Source: an uncultured Saccharospirillaceae bacterium | Lineage (GTDB): Bacteria > Pseudomonadota > Gammaproteobacteria > Pseudomonadales > Oceanobacteraceae | DNA: 64,000 nucleotides | NCBI GenBank assembly: GCA_947503895.1 | Contig: CANNFT010000009.1 | Coordinates: 150,184 to 214,183 of the forward strand | Direction of reading: 5' to 3' | Shown: positions 17,595-25,046 of the stretch, one piece after another | How positions within the stretch are numbered: position 1 is the first letter of the stretch | Layout: the number at the start of each line of letters is the position of its first letter | Notes under the pieces: model-generated | What the model was told of the DNA's origin: nothing | The model's input: the letters and a program-made list of their open reading frames with translations, nothing else | Database searches by the model: none | Made by a program: the position numbers and the translations under genes

Positions 17595-19010
17595 ATGCTG
17601 AATGGTTTGCCCCTTTGTAGATTAAACCGATATACCTTTATCGTATTTTTTACTATAGCGCTGATAGGTTGCGGTGGTGGGACTTCGGGTGAAAACTCAA
17701 CGGATGACGGTGTCGTCAGCGACAATGAGGACAATCCAAACTCAGAGGACCCCGCCGTACCTAACTCAGGCCCAGAAGCGTCAGAATTTTTTACAGACCC
17801 TATCGAACTCTCACACATTTCCATTCAATCTTCGTTCTCAGATAGCGCCGTTGTGGACCTTAATGCAGATGGCTACCCCGACATCATTGCAGGCTATACC
17901 TCAGGGCTAAAGTCAGGCGAGCCAGTACCGATGGCCATTTATTTATCAGATGGCAATGGCAATATTACCGATGCAACCAGCGAGCTCATTGAAGGCGAGC
18001 TTCCCACTTTTAACCTCGTTCGAGACATCCACCTAGCAGATTTCAACAGTGATGGAAAAATCGATTTTTTCTTTAGTAATCACGGGAAAGAATTTGTCGA
18101 TCAACCTTGGCCTTGCGAACAGAATGCTTTGTTTATTTCCCAAACCAACGGCAAATATCAGGATGTAGCAAAAACACAAGCGCTCGACATTGCTGACTTT
18201 TCCCACGGTTCAAGCGTAGGCGACTACGACGGGGATGGCGATACAGATATTTGGGTCACAAATCTTGGTTGCAGCAACACCATCCCCTCCTATTTATTAG
18301 AAAATGATGGGAATGCTCAATTTGAAGTGGTGGCAGATATTGGTAATCATTTTGTGGGGTTGAACAATATACTGCCGGATCATTCCTACAATATATTTTG
18401 GTCACAGTTTTTCGATTTTAATAATGATGCCGTTGCCGACCTGTATTATTCAGAGAATACACACGAACAAAGAATCTTACTGAATGATGGCCAAGGCATT
18501 TTTTCTTTTGTTGATGAAGCCAGTTTCGCCAATGCTCCTGACGGGTTTACGACACAAGATTCGAAAGCAGTCGACCTGAATAATGATGGGTATGATGACC
18601 TCATTCTTTTGCAAAACCCGGCTGACTTTTCAGCAGGGTTACGCTTTCAAATATTATTAAATTCCACAGAAGGTACTTTGGCCAATATCACGGAAACGGC
18701 GTTGCCGAATCAAGTCGTTGAACAAACTATTAATGCACCATTATTCTTTGTGGCAGACTATGAGGGCGATGGCGACTTAGACATTCTCGCCGGCGCTTTC
18801 GGCGCCAGCTTTCAACCGGCAGACGACTTCTATTATTTTTACATTAATCAAGGTAATCAAACCTTTACCCGTTTAGATGCATCAGAGCTTCCCGCCATTC
18901 GCCCTGGCTTTATCCCAATTGATCTCAATAACGACCAAAAATTAGACTTTGTTTACACTGATGTTTTACAGGAAGGCTCAGTAAGTCTCTTAGTGACATA
19001 CGCCAAGTAA
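17595..19010 (+). CDS. FG-GAP/VCBS-repeat lipoprotein
   Basis: This 471-residue exported lipoprotein has the lipobox LIGC followed by a Gly/Ser/Asp tether. The body carries at least seven calcium-binding D-x-[ND]-x-[DN]-G-x-x-D loops, including DLNADGYPD, DFNSDGKID, DYDGDGDTD, DLNNDGYDD and DYEGDGDLD. These are typical of FG-GAP/VCBS seven-bladed beta-propellers. Such proteins sit on the cell surface and often mediate binding or adhesion; no catalytic domain is visible. The last loop DLNNDQKLD has Gln at the Gly position. A GGAG ribosome-binding site precedes the ATG with good spacing. Confidence 0.85.
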   Translation: MLNGLPLCRLNRYTFIVFFTIALIGCGGGTSGENSTDDGVVSDNEDNPNSEDPAVPNSGPEASEFFTDPIELSHISIQSSFSDSAVVDLNADGYPDIIAGYTSGLKSGEPVPMAIYLSDGNGNITDATSELIEGELPTFNLVRDIHLADFNSDGKIDFFFSNHGKEFVDQPWPCEQNALFISQTNGKYQDVAKTQALDIADFSHGSSVGDYDGDGDTDIWVTNLGCSNTIPSYLLENDGNAQFEVVADIGNHFVGLNNILPDHSYNIFWSQFFDFNNDAVADLYYSENTHEQRILLNDGQGIFSFVDEASFANAPDGFTTQDSKAVDLNNDGYDDLILLQNPADFSAGLRFQILLNSTEGTLANITETALPNQVVEQTINAPLFFVADYEGDGDLDILAGAFGASFQPADDFYYFYINQGNQTFTRLDASELPAIRPGFIPIDLNNDQKLDFVYTDVLQEGSVSLLVTYAK

Positions 19011-19110
19011 AAATCCACACATTCCACCGACCCTCACTTGAAGTGTGACTAACCTGCCCGTTTCTGAAGATACATACAGACGTGTACATCCGTAATTGTA
19101 TATTCATCTT

Positions 19111-19776
19111 CTAATTCAATATTCGGCTACACCAAACGACTCTGCCCATTATCTGATGAGCTTCGCTATTCTGTTCATTAATAAGCCAATCTTCATAGGC
19201 TTCATTATCACTCTGTACTTGAATTTCATTCGACCGCATAAACTTTAAGCGTTTAATGAGTAACCCATGATCAGACTGCAAACAGTAGATGCCTTCTGCT
19301 GCAACAGACTTCGCATTTAAATCAACCAAAACACTATCGCCATGGAAAAGCGTAGGCTCCATACTGTCTCCGCGAACATTTATCATCGCCAATTGATCTT
19401 CAGATACCCCCACATAGCGACTTAACCATTGCTTGTTAAACGTAAAATAGTCGTTTATTTCTTCACTGGACACATCACTGCCCAAACCTGCGCTGGCACT
19501 GACATCATAGATAGGAGCATGGGCGATATCCTGTGATTGAGGTTGAATATTGTGTACCCCACCCTCAGGTTGCTGCCCCGTCAATAACCACGTTATATCC
19601 ACACTAAACGATTCATGCAGTGCTTGTAAGTAACGCATGGAAGGCTGACTGGCACCACGGCAAATTTTGTAGATCTGCGAAGCTGATTTACCCGTTAATT
19701 CCGCAAACTGCTTTTTATTGCCGGATGATATTTGATCTACAATATATTGGAAACGGCGTGCGAGAGCATTCGACAT
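19111..19776 (-). CDS. LexA/CI-like repressor with S24 peptidase domain
   Basis: This 221-residue regulator joins an N-terminal Xre-type HTH (NKKQFAELTGKSASQIYKICRGASQPS, residues 20-46) to a C-terminal S24 autoprotease domain. The catalytic dyad is Ser138 (NVRGDSMEPT) and Lys175 (LLIKRLKF). The probable self-cleavage site is Ala96-Gly97 in SASAGLGS. Such repressors are inactivated by RecA-stimulated self-cleavage and often control prophage, pyocin or stress genes. No prophage genes are nearby, so it may be a stand-alone regulator. A dyad at 19821-19843 in its own upstream region is a candidate operator. Confidence 0.9.
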   Translation of the reverse strand: MSNALARRFQYIVDQISSGNKKQFAELTGKSASQIYKICRGASQPSMRYLQALHESFSVDITWLLTGQQPEGGVHNIQPQSQDIAHAPIYDVSASAGLGSDVSSEEINDYFTFNKQWLSRYVGVSEDQLAMINVRGDSMEPTLFHGDSVLVDLNAKSVAAEGIYCLQSDHGLLIKRLKFMRSNEIQVQSDNEAYEDWLINEQNSEAHQIMGRVVWCSRILN

Positions 19777-19820
19777 GTTGCTGAAATACCTAGGGTAAAA
19801 GGCGGCTAGTATAACGATGT

Positions 19821-19843
19821 TTCAGATTAGAGGCATCTCTGAA
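19821..19843. promoter_or_regulatory. dyad upstream of the S24 repressor gene
   Basis: A ttcaga/tctgaa dyad with 11-bp spacing lies 45-67 bp before the repressor start codon. It is next to a minus-strand TATACT -10-like element (19808-19813). This placement fits an autoregulatory operator, but no second copy was found. Confidence 0.35.
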
Positions 19844-19855
19844 TAAGTATGGACG

Positions 19856-20683
19856 TTAAGAAACCAGTTTTTCAGGATACTCTGTTACGTCAAATGTCGT
19901 ATCTGTCATAAGGTGCTTGTCTTGTAGCGCTTCGATGATTCTTTCCGTCACATCGGTTTGCATCGCGAGTTCCATTCTTACATCAATCACATAAGCCTTT
20001 ACCACTAATTTATAGTAAAACGATTCTTCAAAGCGTGTTTTCAGGGTTGCGGTAATGGGCTTTTTTAAATAGACGTAGTGGCTGCACTTTGCTGCGGCCA
20101 ATGCTACGGACTTTAATTTTTTGATGGGGATCGTGGTTGGTAAATGTAACTCCACAACCACAAGCTCGTTTAATTCGCCGTTGTTAGCGTTCGTGATGGG
20201 CATGCTGAGGATATTTGAATTGGGTACAACCACAATATTGTCCTCAAAGGTTCTCAGCCTGGTCGTATTGAGATCCAAACTGATCACTTCACCGTAATGC
20301 TCTTTCACACCCACCATATCACCGACTTTAAACCGAGGAGAAAATGCCATGATCACACCCGCGACTATATTCTTAATCGCATCTTGCGATGCCAATCCTA
20401 CGGCTAAACCAAGAGACCCCAATGAGGCATACACAACGGTTTGAGGCGGGTTTATTATGCCAGTAATAATAAATATAATACTGCTTGTCCAAATAATGAT
20501 GCGCAAGACGGGATAAGTTTGTGCCAATTGAATTCGATACTTAGGCTTATAATTGACAAGCGTATGAATTCCCCACTTCAATGTCCAAAGCACAATCATC
20601 ACAGTGAATATGACCGTGAGAATGGAAAAAAACATCTCATAGGAAAACAGTTCGAGTAACTGATCAAATACCTTATTATCCAT
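19856..20683 (-). CDS. MscS-family mechanosensitive channel
   Basis: This 275-residue protein has three hydrophobic helices, the last one being the Gly/Ala-rich pore helix GSLGLAVGLASQDAIKNIVAGV (about residues 93-114). It is followed by the beta-domain signature FSPRFKVGDMVGV and the segment VVVPNSNILSMPITN. This is the small MscS architecture: an inner-membrane channel that opens on hypo-osmotic shock. A GAGGG ribosome-binding site precedes the ATG. It lies 113 bp downstream of the AAA-like gene on the same strand, and the two may be co-transcribed. Confidence 0.92.
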   Translation of the reverse strand: MDNKVFDQLLELFSYEMFFSILTVIFTVMIVLWTLKWGIHTLVNYKPKYRIQLAQTYPVLRIIIWTSSIIFIITGIINPPQTVVYASLGSLGLAVGLASQDAIKNIVAGVIMAFSPRFKVGDMVGVKEHYGEVISLDLNTTRLRTFEDNIVVVPNSNILSMPITNANNGELNELVVVELHLPTTIPIKKLKSVALAAAKCSHYVYLKKPITATLKTRFEESFYYKLVVKAYVIDVRMELAMQTDVTERIIEALQDKHLMTDTTFDVTEYPEKLVS

Positions 20684-20796
20684 GGTCTACCCTCTGTGTG
20701 TATTTGTCCGTTTGTAATAAAAAGATACTGAGCACCATTACCCTTAGCATCCGCACGCTTTTCTTTCGTATAACGACGTGTAGAGCAGTCATGCCG

Positions 20797-21978
20797 TTAG
20801 TATAAGTAGTTAATGGAAATCAGGTATCGAATAACCACTGCCGATACAATAAGTTTGAGTACATAAGCATCGTGTCGCCTGCCATCCTCGTCATGGTCTA
20901 ACAACCCCAATACTCTTAATTTTTCCAATACCACTTTGCTTTTATTTAGGGTGCAACGAAAAATATTTTGATGCTCTCTCGCCGTCAGCTGGCCATGCGT
21001 ACAAATTTCGGCCAGCGTAAAAAGATCTAAGTCGCCTAATTTTTTCAACATCGTGGTATCGATATCTTTTGGCATCGATAAAAAGACACTTTTCTCGTTG
21101 GTTCCATGCGTAAAATTATTTAAGCAGTAAAACAAACCTAATTCTATGCAGCCTTTGCTTTTTCGTGCAATCGAATAAATAGGGCTTTTTTCGTTTTTTG
21201 ATGTACCAATAGGTTGACCATTAATCGTGTCAAATCCCGCATATGCGAAACGGGCGATGAGTAGTTTTCTTATTTTTTCTTCTGTAAAGTTTTCTAAGTG
21301 ATGTTCATGTGAAAAGCTATCATTAATACCGTAACCGTAACTCAGTCGACGCCAAGATTGCTCTTCACATCCGACAATCCATAGATGCTTACTTCGAGTG
21401 GCTAATATAATGGCACTAAAGGTATCAATAAGACTTTGTGATTTTACGGATCGCTGTACCAAAAAATGTACGTTATCTAACATGATCACTTTAGGGTCTA
21501 ATTGATTGATCGCACTGATGATATTATCAATGGCGCTAGAGGTGTACTCGATGCCTAATGGTTGAAATAACGTTTCGACCAACGATTGCGTGGTACTGAT
21601 TCGATCATCAAATGGGATCAGATTGAACGGAATATCCTGCTTTTTCAGTATGCCAGTATACACATTTAATAAGGTACTTAACCCTGTTCCCGTTTCACCA
21701 AATACGGCATAACTATGGCTGCGACCCGCCTGCCACTGCTCTAAGGCGGTTTTTAAAAACTCTACACCCCGTTCACTTTCAATGCGTTGATCCATTGCCC
21801 CCAGCGGGCCAGCATAAAAGGCACTTCTTAAGGCTGGGCTCAATGAGTGATAATAATCAGATTGATAGAAGCGAGTCACGTAATCCAATGGCACCATGGA
21901 GTCATCACGGTCACCTTTAATCAACGCCATGATTTTCGTTGGTAAAACCACTACCTTGTCTTTTAAAGCTCCTAACAT
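20797..21978 (-). CDS. AAA-like protein with degenerate Walker A, winged-helix C-terminus
   Basis: The adopted ATG at 21978 gives 393 residues; a GTG at 22110 would add 44, but that leader would cover an inverted repeat (22080-22107). The core looks like an ATPase of the ORC/TniB-like group. Its Walker A reads GETGTGLST, with Leu (codon at 21679-21681, TTA) where the nucleotide-binding Lys is expected. Walker B reads VIMLDNVHF, with Asn after the Asp. The later WIVGCEEQSW could be sensor 1. The C-terminal 80 residues (LTAREHQNIF...SKVVLEKLRVLGLLD) resemble a winged helix. It may bind ATP poorly or not at all. The MscS gene lies directly downstream. Its biological role is not known. Confidence 0.65.
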   Translation of the reverse strand: MLGALKDKVVVLPTKIMALIKGDRDDSMVPLDYVTRFYQSDYYHSLSPALRSAFYAGPLGAMDQRIESERGVEFLKTALEQWQAGRSHSYAVFGETGTGLSTLLNVYTGILKKQDIPFNLIPFDDRISTTQSLVETLFQPLGIEYTSSAIDNIISAINQLDPKVIMLDNVHFLVQRSVKSQSLIDTFSAIILATRSKHLWIVGCEEQSWRRLSYGYGINDSFSHEHHLENFTEEKIRKLLIARFAYAGFDTINGQPIGTSKNEKSPIYSIARKSKGCIELGLFYCLNNFTHGTNEKSVFLSMPKDIDTTMLKKLGDLDLFTLAEICTHGQLTAREHQNIFRCTLNKSKVVLEKLRVLGLLDHDEDGRRHDAYVLKLIVSAVVIRYLISINYLY

Positions 21979-22079
21979 GATGTTTTTCCGTCTGGATTCA
22001 TTTAGCCTGAAGTGATGGCCATCAAATAATTTGGCACGCATATAACTTTGAACAAATAGCTTTCCCGCCTCGAAATGAA

Positions 22080-22107
22080 AACGCCGTAATGACAAGATTA
22101 CGGCGTT
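22080..22107 (-). terminator. 11-bp hairpin followed by T-rich tract
   Basis: The arms aacgccgtaat and attacggcgtt are perfect complements with a 6-nt loop. On the minus strand the stem runs into TTTCATTT. It lies about 90 bp past the end of the PhnA-like gene and upstream of the AAA-like gene. It may terminate the former or attenuate the latter. Confidence 0.55.
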
Positions 22108-22110
22108 CAC

Positions 22111-22125
22111 TGATATCCGATATCA
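22111..22125. promoter_or_regulatory. palindromic operator-like site
   Basis: The sequence tgatatc-c-gatatca is a perfect 7-bp dyad around one base. It lies immediately beside the hairpin at 22080-22107, upstream of the AAA-like gene. It resembles a dimeric regulator site; the regulator is unknown. Confidence 0.4.
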
Positions 22126-22195
22126 AAGCCTGTTAACAGTTATAGGCACTTCTGTAATGTCACTTTAAGTTCTGCTCGAGTGATTTTTTCAAGTT

Positions 22196-22765
22196 CTAAG
22201 CCTTTTTACAAAACTGTGCAATGATGACGATTTGTGTCCCGTTTACCTTGCCCTCGATATGATTTGGGTTAGACGTTAAGAAAATATTTCGCACTAATGT
22301 TCCTTGTTTAGCCGTAAAGTTTGCGCCTTTCACCACTAAATCTTTAATCAAGGTCACACTGTCCCCCGCTTTTAATTGGGCTCCATTGCTGTCTCTGGTA
22401 GGTTCAGCGTCATCATCTGCTAGTCCAAGTTTAGCCCACTTCTCCGTCTCTGGCTCTAAGTACAACATGTCGATGGAGTCTTGCGCCCAAGTTTCTCCTT
22501 TGCCTATTAATGCGTGCAATTGACGATAGGCCATCACTTGCACTGCCGGCTCTTGACTCCACATACTGTCATTCAAACAGCGCCAGTGGTTAACGTCCAT
22601 TGTGCCTGTATCGTCACACTGACGATGACAAACATCACATAGCAACACGCTTTTATCTAACGTGCCGTCTGACGGAGCAACCGCATACGGCATGAGGTTT
22701 GATTCAGAAGAGCAAAGCTCACATTTACCATTACTTCGTTGAATCAGTGCTTGCTCAAGACTCAT
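22196..22765 (-). CDS. PhnA/YjdM-like zinc-ribbon protein
   Basis: This 189-residue protein has an N-terminal Cys cluster (CELCSSES...CDVCHRQCDD, residues 15-50) and a C-terminal PhnA domain with the hallmark GDSVTLIKDLVVKGANFTAKQGTLVRNI. The family was named from the phn neighbourhood of E. coli, but a direct role in phosphonate breakdown is not established for most members. The central part (residues 60-125) is the typical insert of the longer form. The protein is probably cytoplasmic and monocistronic, given the hairpin beyond its stop. The start at 22765 fits the usual N-terminus, which begins just before the zinc cluster. Confidence 0.85.
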   Translation of the reverse strand: MSLEQALIQRSNGKCELCSSESNLMPYAVAPSDGTLDKSVLLCDVCHRQCDDTGTMDVNHWRCLNDSMWSQEPAVQVMAYRQLHALIGKGETWAQDSIDMLYLEPETEKWAKLGLADDDAEPTRDSNGAQLKAGDSVTLIKDLVVKGANFTAKQGTLVRNIFLTSNPNHIEGKVNGTQIVIIAQFCKKA

Positions 22766-23006
22766 AAATAATTCGCCATAGACTTTTCAAATTCGATATT
22801 GATACCGCTCTATCATGCTAAAAAGCGATTTTTCCGCATTATGCCTGCATTCATAAATAAAATCAGTCTACTCACGTTCTGCTTGTGCATGGACTGACAT
22901 AATCACGCTTTCCCACCTGTTAAATACCCTGTTTAGCGCATACCACTTAGCCAAGTTCTGCGGTAGCATCAAACACTGCCGGTTTACTAAACAATGAGGC
23001 CAAAGA

Positions 23007-23684
23007 ATGATCACTGTGCATCACTTAAATAACTCTCGCTCCCAGAGAATCTTATGGCTTTTGGAAGAACTGGGTGTCGAATATAAAATTGAACACTATC
23101 AACGCGATCCCAAAACCATACTCGCCCCTGACAGCCTAAAAAAAATACACCCTTTGGGTAAGTCGCCCGTCATAACAGACAGTTCGAATGATGTTACCGT
23201 AGCAGAAAGCGGTGCCATCATTGATTACTTGGCCTCCACTTATGGCAAAGGCTCCATGCTCCCAGACCCGACGCAAGCAGCCTATCGACAATATCAATAT
23301 TGGCTTCATTACGCAGAAGGCTCACTCATGCCTCCACTGCTCATGAATCTTATTTTTAGTAAAATGAAGAATAGTCCGATGCCTTTCTTCATTAAACCCG
23401 TTGCAAAGATGTTGGCGAACAAAGTCATGTCTGCTTACGTACAACCCAATATTGATACCCACCTTGCGTACATTGAAGACCACCTAAAACACCATGAATG
23501 GTTCGCAGGGGATACGCTCACAGGAGCAGACATACAAATGAGCTTTCCCTTAGAGGCCAGTGTGGCGCGCGGCGTCATTACGAGCCAATACCCGAATACA
23601 CAATCCTATGTACAGCGCATTCAGTCACGTCCTGCATATCAAAAGGCCCTCAAAGCTGGCGGAGAATATGATTACGCCCTGTGA
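23007..23684 (+). CDS. glutathione S-transferase
   Basis: This 225-residue protein has the two-domain GST layout. The N-terminal thioredoxin-like domain holds NNSRSQRILWLLEELGVEY, where a Ser/Asn near residue 8-10 would contact the glutathione thiol, and the glutathione-binding VAESGAIIDYLA. The all-helical C-terminal domain carries HHEWFAGDTLTGADIQMSFPLEA, the usual N-capping box region. The family conjugates or reduces electrophiles in the cytoplasm. A GAGG ribosome-binding site stands six bases before the ATG. The 155 bp before purC hold a possible purC promoter but no further gene. Confidence 0.92.
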   Translation: MITVHHLNNSRSQRILWLLEELGVEYKIEHYQRDPKTILAPDSLKKIHPLGKSPVITDSSNDVTVAESGAIIDYLASTYGKGSMLPDPTQAAYRQYQYWLHYAEGSLMPPLLMNLIFSKMKNSPMPFFIKPVAKMLANKVMSAYVQPNIDTHLAYIEDHLKHHEWFAGDTLTGADIQMSFPLEASVARGVITSQYPNTQSYVQRIQSRPAYQKALKAGGEYDYAL

Positions 23685-23840
23685 GAGGACGAAACAAGAT
23701 CATCAGCTACCGTCTTCAGCAGGGGCAATCACGTCAGGCATCTGTTAGAATCCGCGACCTTCAGAGCCTAAAAATAATTGGCTATTCGGTCAATTTATAC
23801 TCTGAGGGCGTAGTTTTGAAACTGTAAAAGAGGCAAATCC

Positions 23841-24944
23841 ATGAGTCTTGCAGAGTCCGTTTTAGCGGTGAATGATGATCTACCCATTCGCACAGATAAA
23901 CCCGTACACAGTGGTAAAGTACGCTCTGTCTATTGGCTGACGACTGAAGACAGCGCGCGTTTAATTCGAGAGAAAGGCTATGATGTTGCGCCTGATGCTC
24001 CGCTGGCGATCATGGTCATCAGCGACCGTATTTCCGCCTTCGACTGTATTTGGCATGGCGAGAATGGTATGAACGGTGTACCGGGTAAAGGCGCTGCGCT
24101 GAACGCCGTATCGAACCACTGGTTCAAGCTTTTCAAAGAACAAGGCTTAGCGAAAAGCCATATTGTGGATATCCCCCATCCGTTTGTTTGGATTGTTCAA
24201 AAAGCGCGCCCAGTGATGATCGAGGCGATTTGCCGACAGTACATAACCGGGTCAATGTGGCGAGCATATGAAAAAGGCGAGCGAGCGTTTTGCGGAATTA
24301 GGCTACCCGAAGGCTTAATGAAAGACCAAAAGCTGCCCGAGTTACTGATCACCCCTTCTACTAAGGGCATTCTAAAAGGTATACCCGGTGTTCCAGAAGC
24401 AGACGATGTGAACATCACGCGTCAAACAATCACCGATCACTTTGCACGGTTCAACTTCTCAAAATTAGACGATGTGCCACGTTACGAAACCTTACTGAAA
24501 GATGGCTTTAACGTCATTAGTCAATCGCTTGAGTCGATTGACCAAGTATTTGTCGATACAAAATTCGAATTTGGCTACGTCAAAGATGCCAATGGTCAGG
24601 AAGAATTAATTTACATGGATGAAGTTGGCACGCCTGATTCTTCGCGTATTTGGGATGGCCCAAGTTACCGAGCAGGCAAGGTCATCGAGAATTCGAAAGA
24701 AGGGTTTAGACAATTATTGTTAAACCATTTTCCAGACCCTGATATTTTGCTCAACAAAAATCGAATGGAAGAACGCGCAGCATTGGCCAAAAATAATGCT
24801 TTGCCTATGGATGTCATTATGGACATCTCCAAAACCTACATAGGTATTGCTGAAAAGATCACTGGGGAAACGCTAGCACTCAGCGACAACCCGAAAGCCG
24901 ACATCATCGCACTGCTTAAAAATGAATACGGTTTAATCGACTAA
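23841..24944 (+). CDS. purC: SAICAR synthetase (phosphoribosylaminoimidazolesuccinocarboxamide synthase)
   Basis: This 367-residue protein is the long form of PurC found in many marine Gammaproteobacteria, against about 240 residues for the E. coli type. It catalyses the ATP-dependent joining of CAIR and aspartate to give SAICAR, the eighth step of purine synthesis. Signature stretches are MVISDRISAFDCIW near residue 55, DTKFEFGYV and MDEVGTPDSSRIWDG near residue 270, all matching catalytic and substrate-binding blocks. An AGAGG ribosome-binding site precedes the ATG. It is a housekeeping gene and a useful anchor for placing the organism. It appears to be transcribed alone. Confidence 0.96.
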   Translation: MSLAESVLAVNDDLPIRTDKPVHSGKVRSVYWLTTEDSARLIREKGYDVAPDAPLAIMVISDRISAFDCIWHGENGMNGVPGKGAALNAVSNHWFKLFKEQGLAKSHIVDIPHPFVWIVQKARPVMIEAICRQYITGSMWRAYEKGERAFCGIRLPEGLMKDQKLPELLITPSTKGILKGIPGVPEADDVNITRQTITDHFARFNFSKLDDVPRYETLLKDGFNVISQSLESIDQVFVDTKFEFGYVKDANGQEELIYMDEVGTPDSSRIWDGPSYRAGKVIENSKEGFRQLLLNHFPDPDILLNKNRMEERAALAKNNALPMDVIMDISKTYIGIAEKITGETLALSDNPKADIIALLKNEYGLID

Positions 24945-24983
24945 TCAGTGTCACGCTATTAGCCATTAAACACGGATAAGGTT

Positions 24984-25006
24984 CGGCGCGCACTGTGTGA
25001 GCGCCG
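24984..25006 (+). terminator. hairpin after purC
   Basis: The arms cggcgc-g-cac and gtg-a-gcgccg pair with one G-A mismatch around a 3-nt loop, 39 bp after the purC stop. A weakly T-rich tract (ctcaatgtttctaatttt) follows. It lies between convergent genes. Confidence 0.5.
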
Positions 25007-25046
25007 CTCAATGTTTCTAATTTTAAACGCCTTTTTCAGCTCGCTT

